From Roseibium sp. MMSF_3412 (GTDB lineage Bacteria > Pseudomonadota > Alphaproteobacteria > Rhizobiales > Stappiaceae), in the NCBI RefSeq assembly GCF_030733265.1, contig NZ_JASHJI010000002.1, forward strand, positions 372,001 to 436,000: DNA of 64,000 bases, written 5' to 3'. A model generated the notes under the pieces. It was not told the DNA's origin. It ran no database searches and saw only the letters and a program-made list of their open reading frames with translations. Of this stretch, positions 45,735 to 54,399 are shown piece after piece (within the stretch, counting starts at the first letter, position 1; every line of letters starts with the position of its first letter). Made by a program: the position numbers and the translations under genes.

Positions 45735-46508
45735 ATGACTTTTCTTGCGTTTCGATCAGGGAAGATGTGTGGCCGTGCGGGAATATTCGCAGCCTTTCTG
45801 TTTGCGTGCCATCAAACGGGCTCCGCGGATGCCTCGGAAGTCTCCTGGAGCGACTTGCCCGATCGTTCTGCCCAGACTTACGAAGATCCCTACCGCGACC
45901 TGAGCCGTGCGCAGCTGGATGCGCTTTTGGCCGTCGTGCGCCTGCGCGATGAACTGGAAACACCGGACCTTGCCGCTAACCTGCGCGCCACATTGCAACA
46001 AAGCCTCGCGGAGGCGGTCGGGGTGTTGGAAAGGGCCGGTATCGAGCCGGACTGGCTCATCTCGCAGCGCTGGGTCGTCGCCGAACGGCGCGAACGCGCT
46101 GCGACCGCCGGCAACGCGGACCTTGACGGCTCGCAGGCAACGCTGTCGGGCTTCGTGATCCCGGCGCCGCCGGACGCCGACGGCCGCTTCACGGCCTATC
46201 TCGTTCCCGAGCGCGGCATGTGCAGCCATGTGCCGCCACCGCCGCCCAACCAGCTTCTGAGGCTGGTGTTCGAAGAGGCCTGGTACCCGCAGTTCATTTA
46301 TGAACCGGTGAAGGTCAGCGGCCGGCTCGAAATTGCCCCCTCACATCGCGTCATGCGCGTCGTGGACGGACCGGTGAAAATGGTGTCCACGTTCACGATC
46401 GATGTCGCCAGCGTGGAAGCACTCGCACCCCGCAAAGCCGAAAAGAGATGGCCCCTGCGGCCGCCGTCGCCATCGGCGGCCAAGGTCACGAAGGCGGACC
46501 GTCCATGA
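45735..46508 (+). CDS. Exported DUF3299 protein
   Basis: 257 aa. A signal-like hydrophobic segment lies at about 13-33. The DUF3299 mark is the block TAYLVPERGMCSHVPPPPPN (about 154-173), with a Cys and a His beside five prolines. DUF3299 proteins are small periplasmic or lipoprotein-type components often seen near transport genes; no activity is assigned. The stop overlaps the start of the porin gene (ATGA), so translation is coupled. Confidence 0.75.
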   Translation: MTFLAFRSGKMCGRAGIFAAFLFACHQTGSADASEVSWSDLPDRSAQTYEDPYRDLSRAQLDALLAVVRLRDELETPDLAANLRATLQQSLAEAVGVLERAGIEPDWLISQRWVVAERRERAATAGNADLDGSQATLSGFVIPAPPDADGRFTAYLVPERGMCSHVPPPPPNQLLRLVFEEAWYPQFIYEPVKVSGRLEIAPSHRVMRVVDGPVKMVSTFTIDVASVEALAPRKAEKRWPLRPPSPSAAKVTKADRP

Positions 46509-47725
46509 CGTTTTTCTCCTGGAAACCGGGTCTGGCAGTTTGGCTCGTCGCCGGCGCCACATTGGTCGGACCAGCTTCGGCGGCAGAAGCCGAGGCGCCG
46601 GGTCTCGGCGGACCGAGTTCCGTTCGCGCGGATCTGACCGATGGCGACGGATTGACGGATCCTGAGTTCCGATCCCGTTTCCTGCAGGCCAACCTGCCCG
46701 CGTGGTTTGCCTTCAAGGGCTCTCTTAGAGAAAACGCGAATATCGACTTCAAGATCGACTATCTCAGCCTTGGGCAATGGTCGAACGCAGATGTCGGCCA
46801 GGGTCATGCGGCGGGTGGCATTGCCAGGATCTACGGCACCTGGCAGGCCTTCGAGACCGGCGGCCTCACAGCCAAGCTGGAGCACAGAACCGCCTATACC
46901 ACCGTTGCGCCCCAGTTCTTCGGTTTCGACAGCGACGCCCAGTCGATTACCGGAACCGCTTTCAATGACATCCAGCTGGCCCTCACGAACCTGTTCTGGA
47001 CGCAACGCGCGGAAAATCGCGTCTGGACACTTCAGATCGGTCAGATCGACGTGACGGATTTTGTCGACGTCTACGGTCTTGTCAGTCCATACACCGCCTT
47101 CCAGAACCTCGCCTTCAACACCAACCCGACGATCAACGCACCCAATCCGGGCATTGCCGTCGCCGGCGGTGTCCGCCTGCACGAAAACATCTACGCAATC
47201 GCCAGCATCGCCGATGCCAACGGCAATCCCGCCGAACCGAACTTCGATGTCTTTAAGACGGGTGACACGTTCAAGAGTTTCGAAATCGGCTACATGAGCA
47301 GTCAGGACAGGATCTATTTCGACAACATCCACCTGACCTTCTGGCAGAGCGACGGCGCTGACAATGGTTCGCGCAAGGACGACTGGGGCGTTGCCGGGTC
47401 TGCGTCCTGGTTCTTCGACAATCGCTGGATGCCGTTCCTGCGCACCGGCTTTTCCCAGGGTGAAGCGGCACTCTACAAGGCAACGGTGTCAGCGGGTCTC
47501 GGGCTTTACACCCGCCAGACGGATCTCGTCGGCATCGGCCTGAACTGGTCCGATCCGGGCGACGCGTTTGATGACGATCAGTACACGGCGGAAGTCTTCT
47601 ATCGTCTCACCCTCTCGCCGAACCTGGCGATCACACCGAGCGTCCAGTTGATCGCGAACCCGGCCTTGAACCCGGAAAAGGACAGCCTGGCCATATTCGG
47701 TCTGCGCGGGCGGATCGCTCTATGA
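46505..47725 (+). CDS. Outer-membrane porin, OprB-like
   Basis: 406 aa. A signal peptide ends near ATLVGPASAAEAE. The rest is a run of alternating beta segments ending FGLRGRIAL with a nearly aromatic/hydrophobic C-terminal strand, as in outer-membrane barrels. FVDVYGLVSPYTAFQNLAF and the DDWGVAGSASWFFDNRWMPF block resemble carbohydrate-selective OprB-type porins. It overlaps DUF3299 upstream and DUF389 downstream by four bases each. Confidence 0.75.
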   Translation: MTFFSWKPGLAVWLVAGATLVGPASAAEAEAPGLGGPSSVRADLTDGDGLTDPEFRSRFLQANLPAWFAFKGSLRENANIDFKIDYLSLGQWSNADVGQGHAAGGIARIYGTWQAFETGGLTAKLEHRTAYTTVAPQFFGFDSDAQSITGTAFNDIQLALTNLFWTQRAENRVWTLQIGQIDVTDFVDVYGLVSPYTAFQNLAFNTNPTINAPNPGIAVAGGVRLHENIYAIASIADANGNPAEPNFDVFKTGDTFKSFEIGYMSSQDRIYFDNIHLTFWQSDGADNGSRKDDWGVAGSASWFFDNRWMPFLRTGFSQGEAALYKATVSAGLGLYTRQTDLVGIGLNWSDPGDAFDDDQYTAEVFYRLTLSPNLAITPSVQLIANPALNPEKDSLAIFGLRGRIAL

Positions 47726-48810
47726 AACGCGTGTGGAGCACCGTTCGATCGCGGTTTTTCGAAAGCAAGCTGCATGGTGAGCTGACCAGCAAGGAAGATC
47801 TCGCTGACCGCATGGACCGGACATCCCGGGCAACCGTGCCGTTTTTCCTCATGCTGTCGCTGAGCGCCGTACTGGCGACCCTCGGCCTGATCGCCAACAG
47901 CACGGCGACGGTCATCGGGGCGATGATCGTGGCTCCGCTGATGTCCCCGATCATGAGCACCGCCTTCGGGATCGCGACCTTCGACATAAGACTTGTCGCG
48001 CGCGCGCTGGTGACGGCGGTTCTGGGGTCCTGCTGCGTTGTAGCAGTCGGCTATTGCGGGGTTCTGATGGTTGGCGCACGTGTCGTCGGTCCGGAAATCC
48101 TGGCGCGCACCAGTCCGTCGATGCTCGACCTTGTTGTCGCGCTTGCCGCCGGGTGTGCCGGAGCCTATGCGCAGACACGGCCACGCATTGCCGATTCGAT
48201 TGCCGGTGTCGCAATTGCCGTCGCCCTTGTTCCACCGCTGGCGGTGACCGGGATCGGCCTTGCCCTTGGCGACAAGGCGAGTTCGGCGCTCGGGATCGGT
48301 ATGGAAGACCTGGGGCTCAGCAACGGCGGTCTGGATATCGCCGCCGGCGGTTTCCTGCTTTTTCTGACCAACTTTGTCGGCATCGTCATCGTCGCGGGCC
48401 TCGTCTTCATCGTTCAGAATTATGGCGATTGGAAAAAGGGTCTCGCCACGCTGATGGTGATGATGGTCGGGAGTTACGCCCTCATGCCGCCTCTGCAGAC
48501 CGCACTTTACGAAATCTATGTGAAGAACCGGCTCCTCAGGATCGTCAACAAGAACCTCGATCTCGACAGGGCCATGAATGAAGACCACAAGGTTGGCCGC
48601 ATCCATTCCGTCAGTGTCGACTACCGGCACGGTCGGGTCCTGGTTTCCGTTGTCATGACGGCGGACCGTGCGGAACTCGACAGCGCGCAGGCCGGTCTCG
48701 ACCGGTTCGTTGCCCAACTCTCGCGCGACATCAAGCAGGAGGTCGTCATCCAGGTGGACATCGAGGCTGTCGACATTCATCGGTTTACCGCGCGTGGCGA
48801 TGAACAGTGA
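47722..48810 (+). CDS. DUF389 (TIGR00341-type) inner-membrane protein
   Basis: 362 aa. The DUF389 core is plain: ANSTATVIGAMIVAPLMSPI, DSIAGVAIAVALVPPLAVTG and LTNFVGIVIVAGLVFIV, six or seven transmembrane segments. Residues 270-362 form a soluble C-terminal domain. The family is functionally undefined, with transport or channel roles suspected. The last gene of the amidohydrolase - DUF3299 - porin - DUF389 operon, converging with the LysR gene. Confidence 0.85.
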   Translation: MKRVWSTVRSRFFESKLHGELTSKEDLADRMDRTSRATVPFFLMLSLSAVLATLGLIANSTATVIGAMIVAPLMSPIMSTAFGIATFDIRLVARALVTAVLGSCCVVAVGYCGVLMVGARVVGPEILARTSPSMLDLVVALAAGCAGAYAQTRPRIADSIAGVAIAVALVPPLAVTGIGLALGDKASSALGIGMEDLGLSNGGLDIAAGGFLLFLTNFVGIVIVAGLVFIVQNYGDWKKGLATLMVMMVGSYALMPPLQTALYEIYVKNRLLRIVNKNLDLDRAMNEDHKVGRIHSVSVDYRHGRVLVSVVMTADRAELDSAQAGLDRFVAQLSRDIKQEVVIQVDIEAVDIHRFTARGDEQ

Positions 48811-48830
48811 TTGACCTGGCTTCAGTCTGA

Positions 48831-49712
48831 TCAGCTGACGAGAGCCTTGCCTTCGGACCGGATCCAGTCCGCCAGCAGCTGTGCATCCGTCGACAATGCC
48901 ACGCCGGCACGGTGCACGAGGCCATAGCCCGACCCGTCGGAAGAAAAGCCGAACGGGGCCACAAGACGGTTGCCGTCGACATCGTCGGTCGCCACGACCA
49001 GAGGAGACAGGCCAACGCCGAGACCGGCGCATGCCGCCTCAACCATCAGGAAATGATGGTCCATAGCGCGACGCTCCCGCGGTCGTGGCGCATCCGCATG
49101 GGACGCGAGCCACTGGTCCCATGCCTCCGGACGGGTTTTGGTGACTAGGGCAACATAATCCCCGATTTCGAAACTTGCGCGCATGTCCTTGATCATGACC
49201 GGCCCCACCCGTTCTGGAAACAACGGTTGAACGACCCATCTGTCGTCGAGGGCAAAATCAAGTCGGCGAAGCGCGAGAAACGCACCGCCGCCCTGCCCGT
49301 CTATTGGTCCCCCGCCAACCGAGAGATGCACGGTCACATCCGGGTGGGTGTCTTCAAAACGGCTCAGACGCGGGATCAGCCAGCGCATGGCAACGGAGCG
49401 TTCACAGGAAAGAACAACGGCGCGATCCCTGTTGTTTTCGGAGTTTCGTATCAGTGTGATCGTCCGCAGCAAATCATCAAAGCTGCGCCGGCAGGCATCG
49501 CGCAGGCTCTCCCCCGCCGGTGTCAGCACCAGGCCCCGCCCAGCCTTGCGAAACAGTTGCACACCGATTGCTTCCGACAACCGCGAGAGCCGTCGGCTCA
49601 CCGCCGCGTGCGTCAATGCGAGTTCGTTCGCAGCAGCGCGCACGGAGCCCTTGCGTGCCGTCGCCTCAAAGGCACGCAGATCATCGAGATAAGGCAGATC
49701 GGATCGCTTCAT
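48831..49712 (-). CDS. LysR-family regulator (GcvA-like)
   Basis: 293 aa from ATG 49712. HTH: LRAFEATARKGSVRAAANEL and LTHAAVSRRLSRLSEAIGVQ. The effector domain follows and ends with GLGVGLSPLVVATDDVD. It is divergent from the PdxA2-like gene, so it is the likely regulator of that pair. A 23-bp palindrome overlaps its own start codon. Confidence 0.88.
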   Translation of the reverse strand: MKRSDLPYLDDLRAFEATARKGSVRAAANELALTHAAVSRRLSRLSEAIGVQLFRKAGRGLVLTPAGESLRDACRRSFDDLLRTITLIRNSENNRDRAVVLSCERSVAMRWLIPRLSRFEDTHPDVTVHLSVGGGPIDGQGGGAFLALRRLDFALDDRWVVQPLFPERVGPVMIKDMRASFEIGDYVALVTKTRPEAWDQWLASHADAPRPRERRAMDHHFLMVEAACAGLGVGLSPLVVATDDVDGNRLVAPFGFSSDGSGYGLVHRAGVALSTDAQLLADWIRSEGKALVS

Positions 49713-49733
49713 TGGTGATAATTTATCACCAAT
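49711..49733. promoter_or_regulatory. 23-bp palindrome at the LysR start codon
   Basis: ATTGGTGATAA and TTATCACCAAT are perfect 11-bp arms around one central base. The left arm overlaps the CAT (ATG) of the LysR gene. It is likely the LysR binding site controlling itself and the divergent PdxA2-like operon 115 bp away; inferred. Confidence 0.65.
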
Positions 49734-49847
49734 TCCGGTTAGAAACCATTGCTTGTCATCTCCCGGCGCAACGCCAATTCTAGTCTTACGAAACTGAACA
49801 CCCGCAGCTGACTGCGGCGCCAGTCCCCGCCTCAAGGAGCGCACGGC

Positions 49848-50852
49848 GTGATCAAAAGCCAATTACCGCTTGTCATCTCAATGGGAGATCCGTCCGGCAT
49901 CGGTCCGGAAATCATCGTCAAGGCGTTTGCGAACGGGGACGCGGACTGCTGCGTCGTCACCGGATGCCCGGCCGTCATTCAAGGCACCATAAATGCGCTT
50001 GGCGTCAATCTGAGCGTCCGCGACACCGGCGCAATTGAAAGCGCAGCACCGGCCCCCGGGAGCATTGACGTGCTGCGCACATCGCCCGACCAGACTTTTC
50101 CGACGGGTGAAATCTCGCCGGCAAGCGGGCGCGCCGCCTTCAAGGCGATCGCGGAAGGGATCAGACTTGCAGGATCCGGCAGGGCTTCCGGCCTTGTCAC
50201 GGCGCCCATCCACAAGGAGGCTCTTGCCGCGGCAGGTTTCGACTATCCCGGACACACGGAAATCCTCGCTGAACGCGCGGCTGCCGGACCCGTCGCAATG
50301 ATGCTGGCCAATGACGACATCCGGACCGTTCTGGTCACGGTCCACATGAGCCTTCGTCGTGCCATCGAACGGGCCGATTTTCCGTCGCAGATGACGGCGA
50401 TAAGACTGGCGCACGAGGCCTGCCGGGATGTTGGCATCGCCGAACCGCGCGTTGCCGTCGCCGGACTTAATCCTCATGCGGGCGAAGGCGGACGTTTCGG
50501 ACGCGAGGAGATCGACATCATCGCCCCAGCGATCAAGGCTGCACGGGAAGAAGGCATCGACGCATCGGGACCCTGGCCCGGCGACACCGTCTTCATGGCC
50601 GCCCGCAACGGTGCATTTGATATCGTGGTCGCCCAATACCACGATCAGGGCCTCATACCGGTGAAGTATCTCGGCGTGGAAAAGGGGGTTAACGTAACGC
50701 TGGGCTTGCCCTTCGTGCGCACCTCGCCTGATCATGGAACTGCGTTCGACATTGCCGGGAAGGGCGTCGCGGACGCCGGAAGCCTTGCGACTGCCATTCA
50801 CTATGCGCGCCGGCTGGCCGCAACGCGTCAACACAAAGAGGAGGCCGCCTGA
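49848..50852 (+). CDS. PdxA/PdxA2-family 4-phospho(hydroxy)threonate-type dehydrogenase
   Basis: 334 aa, GTG start at 49848 behind GGAG. PdxA family hallmarks: SMGDPSGIGPEIIVKAF, GHTEILAERAA (metal His), AGLNPHAGEGGRFGREEID and YHDQGLIPVKYLG. PdxA proper acts in pyridoxal phosphate synthesis, but the LysR gene beside it and the sugar-phosphate-like partner favour the PdxA2 subgroup, which oxidises 4-phosphorylated threonate or erythronate in catabolism. No DUF1537 kinase is adjacent. Coupled to the next gene by a TGATG overlap. Confidence 0.85.
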   Translation: MIKSQLPLVISMGDPSGIGPEIIVKAFANGDADCCVVTGCPAVIQGTINALGVNLSVRDTGAIESAAPAPGSIDVLRTSPDQTFPTGEISPASGRAAFKAIAEGIRLAGSGRASGLVTAPIHKEALAAAGFDYPGHTEILAERAAAGPVAMMLANDDIRTVLVTVHMSLRRAIERADFPSQMTAIRLAHEACRDVGIAEPRVAVAGLNPHAGEGGRFGREEIDIIAPAIKAAREEGIDASGPWPGDTVFMAARNGAFDIVVAQYHDQGLIPVKYLGVEKGVNVTLGLPFVRTSPDHGTAFDIAGKGVADAGSLATAIHYARRLAATRQHKEEAA

Positions 50853-51910
50853 TGGGTCTGCGATTCATCTTCATGCTTACCCGAAACGACCGCACCGTGC
50901 CGGAAGCAGCGCAGCATCTGGAAACGGCCCTGTCCCTGGGCGTACGCCATATCGGCTTCAAGGATGTCGGTTTGCCGATTGAGGATCTGAAGGCGCTCAA
51001 CTCCGCGATCAAGGCCAAAGGTGCAACGTCTTACCTGGAAGTGGTCAGCCTCGATCGCGACAGCGAAATGGCCTCGGCCAAGGCTGCCGTGGAGATCGGC
51101 GTCGACATCCTGCTCGGCGGCACGCGGGTGGACGATGTCCTGCCGATCGTGAACGGCACCCCCATCGAGTATTACCCGTTCCCCGGCGAGATTGTCGGGC
51201 ACCCAAGCGTTCTGGAAGGCAGCCAGGAGGAGATCGTGGAGAGCGCCCGGGTCATGGCGGCCCGCGACGGTGTCCATGGGCTGGATCTGCTGGCCTACCG
51301 CTCCCCCCTGGACGATATATCCGGGCTGATTGCTGCCGTCTGCGAAGCCGCACAAAAGCCGGTGATCGTTGCCGGTTCGATTGCAGATCCGGAACGGATC
51401 GCCTCGGTGAAGGAAGCCGGGGCCGCCGGCTTCACGATAGGCACGGCTGCCCTGGATGGCGACTACCCGAGTGACGGCGAAGGCCTTGAAGCCCAGCTTT
51501 CGGCAATCATTCGCGATGTTGCCGAACTGAACGGTCATCTTTCCCCGTTTGCGAAGAAAAACCTCGACCGTGCTTTCAGCACCTTTGATGATCACTGGTC
51601 TCCCCGGATTGCAGGGCAGATCAACAACATGCTGATCAAACTCGCCAAGTTCGAGGGCGACTTCACCTGGCACTTCCACGAGACAGAAGACGAGCTGTTC
51701 CTGGTGCACCGCGGACGGCTTCTGATGCGCTTCCGCGACCGGGAAGAGATCATCCAGGAGGGTGAGTTCATCGTGGTACCCCACGGTGTCGAACATTGCC
51801 CGGTCGCCCTGACGGAGACATGCGAGGTGATCCTTCTTGAACCCGCCACGACCGTCAACACCGGTACGGCGCAGGACGAGCGTCGCACGGAAAACCTTGC
51901 GACGGTCTAG
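50852..51910 (+). CDS. HisA-like TIM-barrel protein fused to a C-terminal cupin
   Basis: 352 aa. Residues 1 to about 225 form a (beta/alpha)8-like chain resembling HisA/HisF-type phosphate-binding barrels (GVRHIGFKDVGLPIEDL, GVDILLGGTRVDDVL, PVIVAGSIADPERIASV, AGAAGFTIGTAAL). Residues about 240-330 form a cupin with metal ligands His274, His276, Glu281 (FTWHFHETEDELFL) and His315 (VVPHGVEHCP). The two parts are one continuous frame without a stop. It is translationally coupled to the PdxA2-like gene, suggesting successive steps of a catabolic route for a phosphorylated acid. Activity unknown. Confidence 0.72.
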   Translation: MGLRFIFMLTRNDRTVPEAAQHLETALSLGVRHIGFKDVGLPIEDLKALNSAIKAKGATSYLEVVSLDRDSEMASAKAAVEIGVDILLGGTRVDDVLPIVNGTPIEYYPFPGEIVGHPSVLEGSQEEIVESARVMAARDGVHGLDLLAYRSPLDDISGLIAAVCEAAQKPVIVAGSIADPERIASVKEAGAAGFTIGTAALDGDYPSDGEGLEAQLSAIIRDVAELNGHLSPFAKKNLDRAFSTFDDHWSPRIAGQINNMLIKLAKFEGDFTWHFHETEDELFLVHRGRLLMRFRDREEIIQEGEFIVVPHGVEHCPVALTETCEVILLEPATTVNTGTAQDERRTENLATV

Positions 51911-51921
51911 GTGATGGACTC
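51906..51921 (+). repeat. 16-bp copy of the MITE left end
   Basis: TCTAGGTGATGGACTC is identical to 30368-30383, the end of the MITE-like element. Its TAG supplies the stop codon of the TIM-barrel/cupin gene. No partner end is visible nearby, so it is a solo end or a remnant. Confidence 0.5.
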
Positions 51922-51983
51922 CGCCGCCAACTGCACTAGTTCTGTCCATGACGGTCACGGATGACTTACGGAATGGCGGACTG

Positions 51984-52217
51984 ATGCTGCAGGAAAAACG
52001 TCACGATCTGGATGCCGAAAAGCGCAAGGAACTGGTGCAGCGGCTCGTTGTCGAACTCAGCCGGCTGGGCGGCGATCTCTATTATCAGCCGACAAGCCAG
52101 ATCGCGCTTCAGATCAGGCAATATGTCGACGACGATGCCAAGCTCACCGCCGAGGAAAAGGCGTTGCTTGCCCCGCTCAGCCAGCGTGACATCGAAGTGC
52201 TGCTTAGCCTGCACTAA
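51984..52217 (+). CDS. Small hypothetical protein
   Basis: 77 aa from ATG 51984 with GGCGGA upstream; an in-frame ATG at 51948 would give 89 aa but lacks a ribosome binding site. The chain is charged and helical (LDAEKRKELVQRLVVELSRL) and ends LSQRDIEVLLSLH. No family recognised. Codon use looks like that of its neighbours, supporting a real gene. Confidence 0.5.
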   Translation: MLQEKRHDLDAEKRKELVQRLVVELSRLGGDLYYQPTSQIALQIRQYVDDDAKLTAEEKALLAPLSQRDIEVLLSLH

Positions 52218-52392
52218 GCGGAAGCCACACAGTCAGCGCAGCGTGCACCCGGGTACGGGTAGCACGCCAGTCCAGGCTGAGTAAGGCCGGACACACGAAC
52301 GTTCACATTCACGTGCGATTGCAAATTCAGCGTGGAAACCATTCCAGGTCGCGTTTAGTCTCCGCGGAATTTTTTTCTCCTGGTTTGCGCAC

Positions 52393-53604
52393 ATGAAAAT
52401 CATTATCGACGGCTGGCGCATCGACAGCGATACGCGCCAAGCAACAAGGGAAGACGTCGTTGCGGCCCTGTCGCCCCGCGCGCTCAGACTTTTGCTTGTC
52501 CTGGCCGAAGCCGAGGGCCGGGTCTTGCAGCGCGGGGACCTCCTGGACCTTGTCTGGCCGACAGTTACCGTTAGTGACGAGAGCCTTTCGCAGGTGATTT
52601 CGGAGTTGCGCCGGAAACTCCGCAACCGCGGCCTCATCGAGACAATCGCACGGACCGGCTACCGGCTGACGGCACCCGTGATGCGTCCGGTCGAGAGCGG
52701 GGTCCCGGCGGTGTCGGCCGGCCAGGGCCCGGAGCGGGATCGCGACTTCAACCTGGAAGCACATGCGCTTTGCCTTGAAGCCCGGAGCGAGATGGTTCGA
52801 TGCGGCGAAGGATCTCTTGAACGCGCCGAGCACCTGACCGCCGAAGCGGTCGAGATTGCACCTGACTGCGCTTCCGTTCGCGCCGAACGCGCGATCGCGC
52901 TTGCAAGAGCCCATACCTATTGGCCGGAAGGAAGGCATATTCTGCACGCAGCCTGTTCGGAGGCCGAGCTTGCGGTTTCGCTTGATCGGTCCTCGCCGCT
53001 CGCGCAGTCGGCCTTGGGATATGTGCACGCCTTGTTCGGCAGCTGGACTGCCGCCGAAAGAGGACATGCATTCGCTCTTTCCAGAAACGCCCGCGACCCT
53101 CTGATCCTCCACAACGCGGCCTGGTATCTCATGTCGCGCGGCAAGTGGCGTGCCGCATTGTCCTATTTTGAACAGGTGGGAGATCTGGAGCCCCACAATA
53201 TCAAGGGCTATCTGATCGCTGCTCAGCTGTCGTCGTCCTCCGATCCATCGCGGTCCCGCCGCAACGCCGAACGCGCCTTGAAGCGGGCGCGCGCGCGCAT
53301 AGAGGAAGATCCGACGGATCCGCGCGCGCTGACCGCCGCGGCTGTCCTGATGGCGTTGCTCGGAGAACGGCAGGCGGCCTTTGCCTCGATGGAAGACATC
53401 AATGTGCGCGGCAGCAGTCAGGCGATCTATCACGCCTCGGCCATGGCCCTGATCGGCGAAACCGACAGGGCGATCCTGTTGCTGGAGGAGCTGTTCGACC
53501 ATGGCTGGAGGGATGTGTTCTGGCTTGATGCCGACCCTGGCCTTGCCACGCTGACACATGACAGGCGGTTCCGGCGCATGCGGCAGTCCCTGGCTGCGGC
53601 GTGA
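52393..53604 (+). CDS. Winged-helix (OmpR/CadC-type) regulator with TPR-like C-terminal region
   Basis: 403 aa. The N-terminal 95 residues are a Trans_Reg_C winged helix: LSPRALRLLLVLAEAEGRVL, QRGDLLDLVWPTVTVSDESL, IETIARTGYRLTAPV. The rest is Ala-rich and helical with tetratricopeptide-like pairs (EAEGRV..., SPLAQSALGYVHALFGSWTA). No transmembrane segment, unlike CadC itself. The peroxiredoxin and sulfurtransferase genes follow on the same strand 112 bp later; control of these is possible but unproven. Confidence 0.75.
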   Translation: MKIIIDGWRIDSDTRQATREDVVAALSPRALRLLLVLAEAEGRVLQRGDLLDLVWPTVTVSDESLSQVISELRRKLRNRGLIETIARTGYRLTAPVMRPVESGVPAVSAGQGPERDRDFNLEAHALCLEARSEMVRCGEGSLERAEHLTAEAVEIAPDCASVRAERAIALARAHTYWPEGRHILHAACSEAELAVSLDRSSPLAQSALGYVHALFGSWTAAERGHAFALSRNARDPLILHNAAWYLMSRGKWRAALSYFEQVGDLEPHNIKGYLIAAQLSSSSDPSRSRRNAERALKRARARIEEDPTDPRALTAAAVLMALLGERQAAFASMEDINVRGSSQAIYHASAMALIGETDRAILLLEELFDHGWRDVFWLDADPGLATLTHDRRFRRMRQSLAAA

Positions 53605-53716
53605 GCCGGCTTTCAGGTTTCTTTCAGAACTCGTTCAGGATCGCACTCAAGACAGGAGGTAGGAAAGCGGCTCAGAGCGCGCCACGACGGCGTGTTATCC
53701 AGAAGAGGATTGCAAG

Positions 53717-54376
53717 ATGCCACTTTCCATCAATTCAATTGCACCGGATTTCAAGGCCCACACGACCGAGGGCATGATCCAGTTTCACGACTGGCTCGGC
53801 GACAGCTGGTGCGTGCTGTTTTCCCACCCGAAAGACTTCACCCCGGTTTGCACAACCGAGATTGGCTCGGTCGCAAAGGTCAAGGACGAGTTCGACCGCC
53901 GCGGCGTGAAACTCATCGGTCTGTCTGTCGATCCGGTTGCCGAACACATGCGTTGGGCCGGCGACATCCTCGCCGCGACCGGTCAGAGCCCGAACTTTCC
54001 GATGATCGGCGACCCGGATCTTCGTATCGCGAAGCTGTTCGGGATGCTGCCGGAAGATGCGACAGGCGACAGCGCCTCCCGCACCGCCATGGACAATGCC
54101 ACCGCACGGACCCTCTTCATTATCGGACCGGACAAGAAGATCAAGCTGACGGTCTCCTATCCGATGACGACAGGCCGGAATTTCGACGAGGTGCTGCGTG
54201 TGATCGACAGTCTGCAACTGACCGCAAGGCACCAGCTTGCCACGCCCGCCAACTGGATCTCGGGCGAGGACGTCGTGATCGTTCCTTCGGTGAGCGACGA
54301 GACCGCCAGGCAACGGTTTCCGGGCGGTTGGGAAAGCCCTGTGCCCTACCTGAGACTGGTTGGAATGCCGTCCTGA
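53717..54376 (+). CDS. 1-Cys peroxiredoxin (Prx6 type)
   Basis: 219 aa, the Prx6 length. Peroxidatic Cys45 lies in HPKDFTPVCTTE (PxxxTxxC). VDPVAEHMRWAGDI is typical of Prx6 and there is no resolving Cys partner. It reduces peroxides using an external thiol. It leads a two-gene run with the rhodanese 23 bp downstream. Confidence 0.92.
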   Translation: MPLSINSIAPDFKAHTTEGMIQFHDWLGDSWCVLFSHPKDFTPVCTTEIGSVAKVKDEFDRRGVKLIGLSVDPVAEHMRWAGDILAATGQSPNFPMIGDPDLRIAKLFGMLPEDATGDSASRTAMDNATARTLFIIGPDKKIKLTVSYPMTTGRNFDEVLRVIDSLQLTARHQLATPANWISGEDVVIVPSVSDETARQRFPGGWESPVPYLRLVGMPS

Positions 54377-54399
54377 GACAGATGCGGAGAACGAAAGAC

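Noticed and set aside
51912..51950. Hairpin GTGATGGAC/GTCCATGAC after the barrel-cupin gene as a terminator
   Set aside because: The arms have a mismatch, the loop is 21 nt and there is no T-run; it is better explained by the MITE-end repeat.
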